From positions 30,226 to 94,225 of the forward strand of contig CBETVX010000002.1 of NCBI GenBank assembly GCA_965539935.1: a DNA stretch of 64,000 nt, written 5' to 3'. Shown here one piece after another: positions 27,165 to 35,713 of the stretch. Source of the stretch: CBETVX01 sp965539935 (GTDB taxonomy: Bacteria > Bacillota > Clostridia > Peptostreptococcales > Caminicellaceae). Below the pieces are notes generated by a model. It searched no databases. It was not told where the DNA came from and saw only the letters and a program-made list of their open reading frames with translations. The position numbers were made by a program, and so were the translations under genes. Position 1 is the stretch's first letter. Each line of letters begins with the position of its first letter.

Positions 27165-27896
27165 ATGATAAATATTATGACAATAACCCTCATTGGATTT
27201 ACAGCAGGTGTATTGGGCACTGGGCTAGGTGGACTTTTAGCTATAATATTAGGAAAACCTAGCGAAAGACTACTTAGCTTTATATTAGGCTTTTCAGCAG
27301 GGATAATGCTCACAATAGTATGTTTTGATCTTCTGCCTGAAGCCTTTGAAATAGGAGATTTTATAGTATCAATTTTGGGTATAATAGCAGGAGTAATAAT
27401 GATAATAGTAATTGATGAGGGACTTCACGGCTATAAGGGAACAGGGACAGATTCCAATAGAAACCTAGTAAAAATGGGACTATTAATAGGGCTAGGAGTA
27501 GCTATGCATAACTTCCCAGAGGGATTAGCCATAGGGTCGGGATTTATGGCAAGACAGGAACTGGGGATAGGAATAGCCATAGTGATAGCACTACATAATA
27601 TTCCAGAAGGCATATCCATGGCTGCGCCTATGAGAGTAGGAGGCTTATCGAGATTTAGTTCCCTTTTATACACTATGCTAGTTGGTCTACCTATGGGACT
27701 TGGAGCATATATTGGAGCTATGTTAGGAGAAATATCACAGGTTTTAATATCTTTTTGCCTTGCCTTTGCAGGAGGGACTATGCTATATATAACCTGTGGA
27801 GAATTAATTCCTAGCTCCAATAGAATACATAGGGGTAAAAGCACCAATATAGGACTAATAATTGGGTTCATAATTGGTTTAATGATAACAAGGTAA
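27165..27896 (+). CDS. ZIP-family divalent metal transporter
   Basis: The 243-residue membrane protein has about eight helices and both diagnostic motifs, MHNFPEGLAIG and LHNIPEGISMA, whose His/Asn/Glu residues form the binuclear metal site in ZIP transporters. Substrate (zinc, iron or manganese) is not determinable. It sits just upstream of the ywlC-like gene, the neighbourhood where Bacillus has a manganese exporter (ywlD/mntP), so a link with manganese is a reasonable but unproven guess. Confidence 0.92.
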   Translation: MINIMTITLIGFTAGVLGTGLGGLLAIILGKPSERLLSFILGFSAGIMLTIVCFDLLPEAFEIGDFIVSILGIIAGVIMIIVIDEGLHGYKGTGTDSNRNLVKMGLLIGLGVAMHNFPEGLAIGSGFMARQELGIGIAIVIALHNIPEGISMAAPMRVGGLSRFSSLLYTMLVGLPMGLGAYIGAMLGEISQVLISFCLAFAGGTMLYITCGELIPSSNRIHRGKSTNIGLIIGFIIGLMITR

Positions 27897-27961
27897 AATA
27901 ATTGACAATAAACACCTTAGAATTTACAATTAGAACAGAAAATTGAATATGAAGGATCTTT

Positions 27962-29035
27962 ATGAAAGGTTTGATGGAATTGAAAAAGACAAAAATAGTA
28001 GATATTGATATTAACCATATTGACATGGTGGTCCTGTCTGAAGCTGCAAATATACTAAAAAATGGTGGAACCGTAGCCTTCCCAACGGAAACGGTCTATG
28101 GACTTGGAGCCAATGCACTAGATAAAAATGCAATATCTAAAATATTTAAGGCTAAGGGAAGACCATCGGACAACCCTTTAATTGTACATATAGCGGATTT
28201 TGACGATTTACATGAATTGGTTTTAAATATACCAAAGAAAGCAGAAATGCTTATGGAAAAATTCTGGCCAGGGCCACTGACTATGATATTTAAAAAGTCA
28301 ATGAAAGTACCAGAGAATGTAACGGCAGACCTTGATACTGTAGCCATACGAATGCCTTCCCATCCCATAGCCAATAAACTAATTGAGCTTACTGGCCTAC
28401 CAATAGCTGCTCCCAGTGCCAATCTATCTGGAAAACCTAGTCCTACGAAGGCAGAGCATGTAATTAAGGATTTAAAGGGTAGGGTAGATGCAATAGTATG
28501 TGGAGGAGATGCAGAGGTAGGGGTAGAATCAACAGTGCTTGATATTACTACAGATACACCTATGATTTTAAGGCCGGGAGGAATAACAAAGGAAGACATA
28601 GAAAAACTAGTTGGAGAAGTTGAAATAGACCCAGCAATACTTAAGAAAAATAATGGAAACTATAAACCTAAATCTCCAGGGATGAAATATACCCACTATT
28701 CCCCCGAGGCCCAGGTAATACTCATAAATGGACAAATAGATAATGTGGTAGAAAAAATAAAATCTATGCAGGAATCTAAGGAAAAGGAAGGCTATAGAGT
28801 AGGTATAATGGCCACCGATGAAACTAAAGATAGATATAATGGAGAGAATATATTATCCCTTGGAAGCAGGAAAAGATTAGAGACAGTGGCATCAAATCTA
28901 TTTAAGACATTAAGGGAATTTGATGAAAGAAAAGTAGATATAATACTTTCTGAAGGCTTTGAAGAGGTTGGAGTAGGACAAGCTATCATGAATAGACTAA
29001 CCAAAGCAGCAGGATATAATATAGTAGAAGCATGA
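27962..29035 (+). CDS. ywlC: L-threonylcarbamoyladenylate synthase (Sua5/YwlC type)
   Basis: This enzyme makes the activated intermediate for the t6A37 modification of tRNAs reading ANN codons. The 357-residue protein has the YrdC-type catalytic domain (GGTVAFPTETVYGLGANA, KGRPSDNPLIVHI, APSANLSGKPSPT) and a C-terminal Sua5 domain (residues about 220-357) joined by the SPGMKYTHYSPEAQV linker. Length matches the two-domain Sua5 form. ATG 27962 follows GAAGGATC. A 266-base gap separates it from the phosphatase gene. Confidence 0.95.
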   Translation: MKGLMELKKTKIVDIDINHIDMVVLSEAANILKNGGTVAFPTETVYGLGANALDKNAISKIFKAKGRPSDNPLIVHIADFDDLHELVLNIPKKAEMLMEKFWPGPLTMIFKKSMKVPENVTADLDTVAIRMPSHPIANKLIELTGLPIAAPSANLSGKPSPTKAEHVIKDLKGRVDAIVCGGDAEVGVESTVLDITTDTPMILRPGGITKEDIEKLVGEVEIDPAILKKNNGNYKPKSPGMKYTHYSPEAQVILINGQIDNVVEKIKSMQESKEKEGYRVGIMATDETKDRYNGENILSLGSRKRLETVASNLFKTLREFDERKVDIILSEGFEEVGVGQAIMNRLTKAAGYNIVEA

Positions 29036-29063
29036 AGAAAGTTAAGAATTAGAAAAGAAATTT

Positions 29064-29095
29064 ATTGCAGTAGAGGCGATTTCAATCGCCAAGGA
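29064..29095. repeat. Dispersed 32-bp palindromic repeat, copy 1
   Basis: The core GGCGATTTCAATCGCC is a 7-bp stem with a TC loop, flanked by ATTGCAGTA and AAGGA. It is identical except at one base to 47574-47605. It lies in the ywlC-ywlE gap, beside a heptad array. Confidence 0.85.
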
Positions 29096-29174
29096 ATGAA
29101 GGGTTAGAAAAACAAATAATAATGAATAATTAATAGGTAAAGAAAGTTAAAAGTTAAGCATTAAAAAATCTTTT

Positions 29175-29246
29175 GCTATTAGCCATTAGCTATCAGCCAT
29201 AAGCCATGAGCCATAAGCCATAAGCCATTAGCTATTAGCAAATAGC
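29175..29246. repeat. Heptad array, GCCATTA type, before ywlE
   Basis: About ten units of form GCYATNA, preceded by AAAAAATCTTTT. It ends 40 bases before the ywlE ribosome site. Confidence 0.9.
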
Positions 29247-29301
29247 TATACTTAATCTCCCTACTCCATACTATATACTCTCTAACAAAGGAGGTTCAAA
29301 A

Positions 29302-29760
29302 TTGAAAATTCTTTTCGTATGTACTGGAAATACCTGTAGAAGTAGCATGGCGGAAGCTATGTTTAAGGACTTGATAAAGGATTTAGAAGGAAAGGATATT
29401 GAAGTATCTTCTGCCGGAACATGGGCCATAGAGGGACATAGTGCCTCAGCAAATGCAATAAAAATAATGAATGAAAGAAATATAGACCTTTCAAATCATA
29501 GATCAACTCCCTTAACTAAAGAACTGATAAAAAAAGCCGATCTTATACTGACGATGACAAGAAATCATAAAAATCAAATACTAAGTGTTATGCCGGAGGT
29601 AGAAGACAAGGTATACACCCTTAAGGAATTTGTAGGATATGATAGGGATGACTTAGATATTGCTGACCCCTTTGGTGGAGATATGGAAGCATACAGGCGT
29701 TCAGCAGATGAAATAGAATCAGCCCTCAAGAAAGCCCTTGAAAAGATTATTAAGAGTTAA
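29302..29760 (+). CDS. ywlE: Low-molecular-weight phosphatase, probable protein-arginine phosphatase
   Basis: The 152-residue protein has the LMW-PTP P-loop CTGNTCRS at residues 7-14 and the general acid region DIADPFGG near residue 115. T11 in the loop is the residue that in B. subtilis YwlE favours phosphoarginine over phosphotyrosine, so arginine phosphatase activity is likely. It starts at TTG 29302 after AAAGGAGG. The neighbouring ywlC and rpiB match the Bacillus ywl order. Confidence 0.9.
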   Translation: MKILFVCTGNTCRSSMAEAMFKDLIKDLEGKDIEVSSAGTWAIEGHSASANAIKIMNERNIDLSNHRSTPLTKELIKKADLILTMTRNHKNQILSVMPEVEDKVYTLKEFVGYDRDDLDIADPFGGDMEAYRRSADEIESALKKALEKIIKS

Positions 29761-29770
29761 AAAATCTTTT

Positions 29771-29870
29771 GCTACTAGCCATTAGCTATTTGCCATCAGC
29801 CATCAGCCATCAGCCATTAGCCATCAGCCACTTATAAGCCTTGACCCAAACCTGTTAACTGTCAACTAAT
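29771..29870. repeat. Two heptad arrays, GCCATCA then ACTGTCA type
   Basis: Eight or so GCCATYA units (29771-29830) are followed by a TATAAGCCTTGACCCAAACCTGTT lead-in region and two to three ACTGTNA units. They occupy the first part of the gap between ywlE and rpiB. Confidence 0.88.
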
Positions 29871-30021
29871 TAATTAATCAATTTACTATGCAAAATTTTT
29901 TTATAAAAAATAGAGGATTTTTTTAAAATATGTCGAATATAATATAAGTTTATGCTTGATTCAGTAACTTTGCTATAAAATAGTAAATAGGAACAAAAAA
30001 TTGATATAGGAGGTGTAATCT

Positions 30022-30465
30022 GTGAAAATAGCATTAGGAAGTGACCATGGAGGATACAATCTAAAGGAAGAGATTAAAAAACATCTGGAGAAAAAAGGAA
30101 TAGAATATGTGGACTACGGAACCAATTCTACAGAGTCGGTGGATTATCCAGAGTTCGGTATGAAAGTAGCACAGGCAGTTACATCCGGTGAATGTGAAAA
30201 GGGCATAGTTTGTTGTGGAACGGGTATAGGAATTTCAATTTCAGCTAACAAAGTAAAGGGTATAAGATGTGCAGTAGTTACAGATACTTTCTCAGCGGAA
30301 ATGTCAAGGGCCCATAACAATGCAAATGTACTGGCATTAGGAGAGAGAGTAGTAGGTATAGGTTTGGCACTAAAAATAGTAGACGTATGGCTTGAGACGG
30401 AATTTGAAGGCGGAAGACATGAGAGAAGAGTAAACAAAATTGGTGATATTGAAAGGAGATATTAA
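30022..30465 (+). CDS. rpiB: Ribose-5-phosphate isomerase B
   Basis: RpiB interconverts ribose-5-phosphate and ribulose-5-phosphate. The 147-residue protein shows the N-terminal MKIALGSDHGGYNLKEEI pattern, the active-site cysteine in CCGTGIGISISANK, and AHNNANVLALGERVVG. It starts at GTG 30022 after AGGAGGTG. It is 2 bases upstream of upp, so the two are translated together. Related galactose-6-phosphate isomerases exist, but this sequence is RpiB-like throughout. Confidence 0.95.
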   Translation: MKIALGSDHGGYNLKEEIKKHLEKKGIEYVDYGTNSTESVDYPEFGMKVAQAVTSGECEKGIVCCGTGIGISISANKVKGIRCAVVTDTFSAEMSRAHNNANVLALGERVVGIGLALKIVDVWLETEFEGGRHERRVNKIGDIERRY

Positions 30466-30467
30466 GT

Positions 30468-31097
30468 ATGAAAAAAGTATTTGTTATGGACCATCCCCTT
30501 ATACAACATAAATTGACCCTCATTAGAGATAAAAATACAGGTTCAAAGGAATTTAGAGAGTTGGTTAAAGAGGTTTCAATGCTTATGGCCTATGAAGTAA
30601 CTAGAAGTCTTCCTTTAGAAGATGTGGAAATTGAGACTCCAGTTTGCAAAACTAAGACAAAGGTTTTATCGGGTAGGAAGCTAGGTATAGTACCTATACT
30701 TAGAGCAGGCCTTGGAATGGTAGATGGATTTCTAAGTCTTCTTCCAGCTGCTAAAGTAGGTCATGTAGGGCTTTACAGAGATCCACAGACATTAGAACCT
30801 GTAGAATACTATTGTAAATTACCTACAGATGTCAAGGAAAGGGAACTTATAGTTGTGGACCCTATGTTAGCAACCGGTGGTTCGGCTAAGGCGGCTATAG
30901 GATTTATAAAAGAAAGGGGAGCAGAAAATATTAAGCTAGTATGTCTTATAGCTGCTCCAGAGGGTATTGAGGCAGTTCATAATGAACACCCTGATGTAGA
31001 TATTTATGTTGCGGCGGTGGATGAAAAACTAAATGATCATGCATACATAGTTCCAGGACTTGGTGATGCAGGAGATAGATTATTTGGAACTAAATAG
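30468..31097 (+). CDS. upp: Uracil phosphoribosyltransferase
   Basis: Upp converts uracil and PRPP to UMP. The 209-residue protein has the PRPP-binding VVDPMLATGGSAKAAI near residue 130 and the uracil-binding C-terminal YIVPGLGDAGDRLFGTK. Length is normal. It follows rpiB directly and ends with a terminator. In Bacillus upp lies directly upstream of the atp operon; here three genes intervene. Confidence 0.97.
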   Translation: MKKVFVMDHPLIQHKLTLIRDKNTGSKEFRELVKEVSMLMAYEVTRSLPLEDVEIETPVCKTKTKVLSGRKLGIVPILRAGLGMVDGFLSLLPAAKVGHVGLYRDPQTLEPVEYYCKLPTDVKERELIVVDPMLATGGSAKAAIGFIKERGAENIKLVCLIAAPEGIEAVHNEHPDVDIYVAAVDEKLNDHAYIVPGLGDAGDRLFGTK

Positions 31098-31109
31098 TAA
31101 GATTTGAAA

Positions 31110-31136
31110 GGGACGGTTATAAACCGTTCCTTTCTT
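31110..31136 (+). terminator. Terminator after upp
   Basis: GGACGGTT pairs with AACCGTTCC over a TAT loop, followed by TTTCTT. Confidence 0.8.
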
Positions 31137-31196
31137 GATTATAATTATTTAAAAAAGTATAATAAAATTAATGATTTGTTATTTTAGTTCCATAAA

Positions 31197-31285
31197 AAAC
31201 TAAAAACTAAAAACTGAGAACTAAGAACTAAGAACTAAGAACCAAGAACTAATAACTAATAAAGCGTTGCTTGACGCCTTAGTTT
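31197..31285. repeat. GAACTAA heptad array plus GCGT hairpin, upstream of the deaminase gene
   Basis: Nine or so units of form AACTAAG/AACTAAA (31197-31260) run into AAAGCGTTGCTTGACGCCTT. The distal stem resembles those at 20689-20715 and 54235-54262. Confidence 0.9.
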
Positions 31286-31299
31286 AAGGGGGGCTAAAT

Positions 31300-31788
31300 T
31301 TGAATAGAAGGGATAAACATAATTATTATTTAGATATAGCTGAGACAGTCCTTGAAAGAGGAACTTGTCTTAGGAGAAACTATGGAGCAATTATTGTAAA
31401 GAATGATGAAATAATCGCAACGGGATATAGTGGAGCCCCCAGGGGACGTGCCAATTGTAGTGATTTGGGATACTGCATAAGAAAAAAATTAAATATTCCC
31501 AGAGGACAAAATTATGAAAAATGTCGTAGTGTACATGCTGAGGCCAATTGTATAATATCTGCCAGAAGAAGTGATATGATTGCTTCCACCCTATACTTAG
31601 TCGGCAAGGAAATGGAGACCAAAGATTATGTAGAAAATGCAAACTCATGTACGATGTGTAAAAGACTCATAATAAATGCTGGCATTAAGCAGGTCGTTAT
31701 AAGAGATACAATTGATGAATTTAGAATAATAGATGTTGACCAGTGGATAGATAATGATGATTCATTAACGGATGTAGGAGGCTATTAA
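31300..31788 (+). CDS. comEB: dCMP/cytidine deaminase family protein
   Basis: The 162-residue protein is a zinc-dependent deaminase of the dCMP deaminase type. The zinc and catalytic residues are visible as H-A-E (SVHAEANCIISA) and C-x-x-C (NSCTMCKRLIINAG). The usual proline before the first cysteine is serine here. GATGYSGAPRG-like sequence (ATGYSGAPRGRANC) fits dCMP deaminase. It probably supplies dUMP for thymidylate synthesis. It starts at TTG 31300 after AAGGGGGG. Confidence 0.88.
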   Translation: MNRRDKHNYYLDIAETVLERGTCLRRNYGAIIVKNDEIIATGYSGAPRGRANCSDLGYCIRKKLNIPRGQNYEKCRSVHAEANCIISARRSDMIASTLYLVGKEMETKDYVENANSCTMCKRLIINAGIKQVVIRDTIDEFRIIDVDQWIDNDDSLTDVGGY

Positions 31789-32078
31789 ACACTGGATGAT
31801 ATAGAAAATTTTATTTATATTATTTAGGAGGCATATGTCAAGCTCCATAGAAAATATATTAAATAATAAAGATAAATATTGCAGGGAAATTAATTAAAAA
31901 ATTATTAAATCCACAGTGACCTAATGTACATATTATTAAAATTGATATATAATAGAATTTAGAATTTAATTTTTATTTATATTAAGTATTCAGTGTACAT
32001 GTTGCTACTAAATTATAAACCAAAAGATTTAATAATTTACCCTAAATCTGTAACCAATTTATAAGGAGTGTTAATAAA
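31789..32078. other. Gap between the deaminase gene and tagO
   Basis: 290 A/T-rich bases with no supported gene and no clear heptad array. AAGGAG precedes the tagO start. Confidence 0.4.
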
Positions 32079-33113
32079 ATGAAGTACCTTTTTCCTATAC
32101 TTGTTGCAGTAATAATTAGTTTCGTTTTAACTCCTTTAGTAAAAAAATTAGCCCATAAAGTAGGGGCAATAGACATACCTAAGGACGATAGAAGAGTACA
32201 TAAAAAACCAATACCACGCCTTGGTGGATTGGCTATGTATATAGCCTTTATAGTCAGTGTATTAATCTTTGTTGATTTAAATAAAAGCATAATAGGCATG
32301 CTTTTAGGAGCAACGGTTATAGTCATAATGGGTATAATTGATGATATAAAACCCCTTTCAGCTAAACTTAAATTAGTTATTCAAATTATGGCAGCAATGA
32401 TACTAGTAGCTTTCGGGGTGAAAATTGACTACATTACTGACTTTTTTAATGCCGGAGAACTTATCTTCTTTAGTCCCATAATAAGTATACCACTAACAAT
32501 CTTTTGGATTGTAGGAATAACCAACACAGTCAATTTAATAGATGGACTAGATGGTTTAGCTGCAGGCATATCGGCTATAGGAGCTATAACCCTAGCCTAT
32601 GTAGCCCATGTATTAGGACAAGAAGTTATAGCTATCCTTACTTTAGCAGTGGCAGGGGCCTGTCTAGGATTTTTGCCATATAACTTTAATCCTGCCAAAA
32701 TATTTATGGGTGATACAGGATCTCTATTCTTAGGATTTATACTGGCGGCTATTTCTGTTGAAGGAGCCCTAAAGGGTCCAGCAACCTTAGCCATAGTTGT
32801 ACCTGTATTAGCTTTAGGACTACCTATATTTGATACAACATTTGCCATAGTCCGTAGAATATGTAGTGGAAAACCTATTATGGAGGCTGATAAAGGTCAT
32901 CTTCATCATAGACTTCTTTCCCTAGGATTATGTCAAAAAAGAGCCGTACTAGTACTATACCTTATAAGTTCATTACTTGGAATTAGTGCTGCCTTTGTAC
33001 TAAATCAAAAATATTTAAATAGTGCAGTGATGTTATTGATAACCGCTGCAATTGTTGCGGTGCCAATAAATCATTCCTTGATACAAAAACAAAAAAGCAC
33101 AAATAAAGAATAA
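32079..33113 (+). CDS. tagO: Undecaprenyl-phosphate GlcNAc-1-phosphate transferase (TagO/WecA)
   Basis: This MraY-family membrane enzyme starts wall teichoic acid or other secondary polymer synthesis by moving HexNAc-1-phosphate to undecaprenyl phosphate. The 344-residue protein has about ten helices, DDRRVHKKPIPRLGGLAMY near residue 30, the NLIDGLDGLAAGIS catalytic loop, and a HLHHRLL motif near residue 275. The next gene makes UDP-ManNAc, a substrate for the linkage unit. A terminator separates them. Confidence 0.93.
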   Translation: MKYLFPILVAVIISFVLTPLVKKLAHKVGAIDIPKDDRRVHKKPIPRLGGLAMYIAFIVSVLIFVDLNKSIIGMLLGATVIVIMGIIDDIKPLSAKLKLVIQIMAAMILVAFGVKIDYITDFFNAGELIFFSPIISIPLTIFWIVGITNTVNLIDGLDGLAAGISAIGAITLAYVAHVLGQEVIAILTLAVAGACLGFLPYNFNPAKIFMGDTGSLFLGFILAAISVEGALKGPATLAIVVPVLALGLPIFDTTFAIVRRICSGKPIMEADKGHLHHRLLSLGLCQKRAVLVLYLISSLLGISAAFVLNQKYLNSAVMLLITAAIVAVPINHSLIQKQKSTNKE

Positions 33114-33117
33114 AATT

Positions 33118-33140
33118 AAGCCGGTCAAACCGGCTTTTGT
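33118..33140 (+). terminator. Terminator after tagO
   Basis: AAGCCGGT / ACCGGCTT stem with a CAA loop, followed by TTG; the T-run is short. Confidence 0.75.
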
Positions 33141-33269
33141 CGATTTCAAAATATAGTAATGTAATATAGATTAATATGTTTTGAATTTTGAATTTTCATA
33201 CACATATCTGACAGTAACTTATGATAAAAATACAAGTATGAAACATATACCTGTAAAGGAGGAATAATA

Positions 33270-34403
33270 GTGTCTAATAATGCCAATATTAAAATCCTAT
33301 CTATTTTTGGAACTCGGCCTGAAGCTATTAAGATGGCTCCAGTGGTAAAAAAATTAGAAGAGGCAGAAGGAATAGAAAGTATAGTATGTGTAACAGCACA
33401 ACATAGGGAAATGTTAGATCAAGTTTTAAATCTCTTTAATATAAAGCCAGACTATGATCTAAATATAATGAAGGCTGGACAAACCCTTGGAGAAATCACA
33501 TGTAGAGCCCTTTCAGGTTTAGAAAGGGTTATAAAAGAAGTAAATCCCCATATGATACTGGTTCATGGAGATACCACAACTACATTTGTAGGGGCCTTGG
33601 CTGCCTTCTATAATAAAGTAAAAATAGGCCACGTGGAAGCAGGACTAAGAAGTGGCAATCTCTACTCACCCTATCCAGAGGAAGCAAATAGAAGTCTTAC
33701 AGGAAGATTAGCCCATCTACATTTTGCTCCAACGGAAGGAAATAAGAAAAATTTACTAAATGAAGGTATAGATGAAGGAAGTATTATTATTACAGGAAAT
33801 ACTGTCATAGATGCACTCATAAGTGTGATTGATGATGAATATATATTTGAAGTGGACAGGTTAAATGAAATCGACTATGCCAATAAAAAAATAATTCTCC
33901 TTACATCCCATAGAAGAGAAAATCTAGGGAAGCCAATGGAAAATATCTTTACTGCGGTAAAGGAAGTGGTAGATAAAAATAATGATGTAGAAGTAGTGTT
34001 CCCAGTGCATCTTAATCCTAAAGTGAGAGAAATAGCCTTTGGAATACTGGGGGATGTGGAAAGAGTTCATTTGATAGAGCCATTAGATTACGAGCCCTTT
34101 GCTAATCTTATAAATAAATGTGATATAGTCCTTACAGACTCTGGAGGGATTCAAGAAGAAGCTCCATCCTTAGGTAAACCTGTGTTAGTTCTCAGAACGG
34201 AAACAGAAAGACCAGAAGCAGTGCAGGCAGGTACCGTTAAAATGGCAGGAATAGAAAAAGAAAAAATATTTAATTTGACAGATGAACTCATAAATAATGA
34301 AGATGAATATAATGAAATGGCTAATGCTGTAAATCCCTATGGAGATGGTAAGGCTGCCGAAAGGATAGTGAAGGCTATTAGGGAGTACTTTGGGGAGAGT
34401 TAA
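33270..34403 (+). CDS. mnaA: UDP-N-acetylglucosamine 2-epimerase (non-hydrolysing)
   Basis: MnaA/WecB converts UDP-GlcNAc to UDP-ManNAc. The 377-residue protein shows GTRPEAIKMAPVV, HGDTTTTFVGALAAFY, HVEAGLRSGNLYSPYPEEANR and the C-terminal TDSGGIQEEAPSLGKPVLVLR, all family landmarks. It starts at GTG 33270 after AAAGGAGG. Together with tagO it should feed teichoic-acid linkage or the polysaccharide genes near 62 kb, where a UDP-HexNAc dehydrogenase lies. Confidence 0.96.
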   Translation: MSNNANIKILSIFGTRPEAIKMAPVVKKLEEAEGIESIVCVTAQHREMLDQVLNLFNIKPDYDLNIMKAGQTLGEITCRALSGLERVIKEVNPHMILVHGDTTTTFVGALAAFYNKVKIGHVEAGLRSGNLYSPYPEEANRSLTGRLAHLHFAPTEGNKKNLLNEGIDEGSIIITGNTVIDALISVIDDEYIFEVDRLNEIDYANKKIILLTSHRRENLGKPMENIFTAVKEVVDKNNDVEVVFPVHLNPKVREIAFGILGDVERVHLIEPLDYEPFANLINKCDIVLTDSGGIQEEAPSLGKPVLVLRTETERPEAVQAGTVKMAGIEKEKIFNLTDELINNEDEYNEMANAVNPYGDGKAAERIVKAIREYFGES

Positions 34404-34700
34404 GAATTAAAAATTAAGAATTAAAAATTAAGAATTAAAAATTAAGAATTAAAAATTTAAAAAACAATTAATAATGAATAATTAATAGTGAATAGGTAGA
34501 AGAGTTAAGGGTTTAAAAAGCAATGAAAAATTAATAGTGAATAATGAATAGGTGAATAAAAATAAGAATTGAAAAATCTTTTGCTAATAGCCATCAGCCA
34601 TCAGCCATTAGCTATTAGTCATAATCCGGTTATAAGCTCTGACTCTAAACCTGTAAACTAATAACTTGCTATTAGCTATAGACCATTAGCCCTTTAAAGG
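34401..34700. repeat. Mosaic heptad tract (AATTAAG, AATAATG, GCCATCA units)
   Basis: About 300 bases downstream of mnaA carry several arrays in series: AATTAAR units (34401-34459), AATAATG/AATTAAT units (to about 34560), GCCATYA units (34582-34620), then a TATAAGCTCTGACTCTAAAC lead-in and degenerate units. The order is partly the mirror of that at 46134-46410. No gene is present. Confidence 0.9.
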
Positions 34701-34757
34701 TCATAATCGTAACTCTTATGTTTCAAAGCATGTATTTTGAATTTTTTTTAACAAAAA

Positions 34758-34836
34758 GAAAAAAGGAAATATCGTTTCTGCAAAGTAAGTAAAGGGGGAC
34801 AAAACCTACTTTGCATCAACTTAATTTCCTTTTTAA
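34758..34836. other. Nested stem-loop with AAAGGGGGAC loop
   Basis: AAAAAGGAAAT near 34760 pairs with ATTTCCTTTTT near 34825. An inner stem GCAAAGTAAG (34780-34789) pairs with CCTACTTTGC (34805-34814). The loop holds AAAGGGGGAC. The reverse complement of the hairpin at 43430-43499 carries the same GCAAAG...GGGGGAC sequence. Possible small RNA, attenuator or mobile palindrome; class not recognised. Confidence 0.6.
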
Positions 34837-35007
34837 ATATATTATTAACAAAAATATACATTTTAAACATAAAATACATAAATATCTGAAAAAATTTTTA
34901 TAAATAAAATAATTTTAATATTATAAAGAAAAATAATAGGGACTAAATACACCTGGAAAGGATGCTGGATTGTATATTTTTTAACAATTATAGAGGAAAT
35001 TTAATTA

Positions 35008-35037
35008 TTGTACTTGTCTAATTATTTCAAATAATAT
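35008..35037 (+). promoter_or_regulatory. Candidate promoter of the F-ATPase operon
   Basis: TTGTAC (35008-35013) is followed after 18 bases by TAATAT (35032-35037), about 40 bases before the first atp gene. The region is so A/T-rich that chance matches are likely. Confidence 0.35.
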
Positions 35038-35076
35038 AAAATTTTATATGTAATCTATATTAGGAGACAATAAATT

Positions 35077-35301
35077 ATGGGTAAAAACTATAAAATGTAT
35101 GAAAATTTAGCATTTTTGACTCATCTTGGTTTTATGATGATTATTCCTATCTTTGTAGGGGTATATATAGGAAAGTTAATTGATGAAAGATTTGGAACCG
35201 GTAGCATATTTTTATTTATATTTATAGGTGTTGGAGTCATTACTTCATTCCTAAATCTTTATAAAATAACTATGAAGAGAATTGATAAAAAAGGAAAGTG
35301 A
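35077..35301 (+). CDS. atpZ: AtpZ/AtpI-like small membrane protein of the F-ATPase operon
   Basis: This 74-residue protein has two membrane helices (about 12-32 and 42-63) around VYIGKLIDERFGTG, the pattern of AtpZ-type proteins encoded ahead of F-ATPase operons. Such proteins are proposed to help Mg2+ uptake or c-ring assembly. Its stop overlaps the next start by 4 bases. Size and position support the call better than any single motif. Confidence 0.75.
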   Translation: MGKNYKMYENLAFLTHLGFMMIIPIFVGVYIGKLIDERFGTGSIFLFIFIGVGVITSFLNLYKITMKRIDKKGK

Positions 35302-35711
35302 TTTTATTGAGGGCTACCAGAGATTTACAAAAAAAACTAATAAAGTGGGTAATAATTACAGATATTATTCTTATATTAATTTCACTTATATTCTTTGAAA
35401 ATCCTATGACTTGGATTAGTGGACTTGTATTTGGAGGAGCAATTGGAATACTTAATTTTATGGAATTAGGAAGGACCTTAGAAACTGCCGTTACAATGAC
35501 TCCGAGCAAGGCCCAAGCATATGCGGCTTCAAAATATTTTGTAAGATATATCATTACAGGGGTAGTAATATTTGTATCTTTAAAGGCAGATTACATAAAT
35601 ACTTTGGGAACTGTAATAGGGCTATTACTTATTAAGATTATAATAATTTCTACTAACTTATTTAATGATAAAGAGTATTTTAAAAATATTTTTAAAAGGA
35701 AGGAGGAATAA
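35298..35711 (+). CDS. atpI: ATP synthase subunit I (AtpI), c-ring assembly factor
   Basis: The 137-residue protein has four predicted helices (about 15-32, 40-58, 75-95, 100-120) and the family-like WISGLVFGGAIGILNFMELGRTLE. AtpI assists assembly of Na+-type c rings in some bacteria, which fits the c subunits encoded here. The start is GTG 35298, overlapping the previous stop, or TTG 35307. It ends 2 bases before atpB. Confidence 0.82.
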   Translation: MILLRATRDLQKKLIKWVIITDIILILISLIFFENPMTWISGLVFGGAIGILNFMELGRTLETAVTMTPSKAQAYAASKYFVRYIITGVVIFVSLKADYINTLGTVIGLLLIKIIIISTNLFNDKEYFKNIFKRKEE

Positions 35712-35713
35712 CT

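Noticed and set aside
34758..34836. Stem-loop before the atp operon considered as a known riboswitch or 6S RNA
   Set aside because: No conserved core of a riboswitch class I know, and no 6S-like bubble; left as an unclassified structure.
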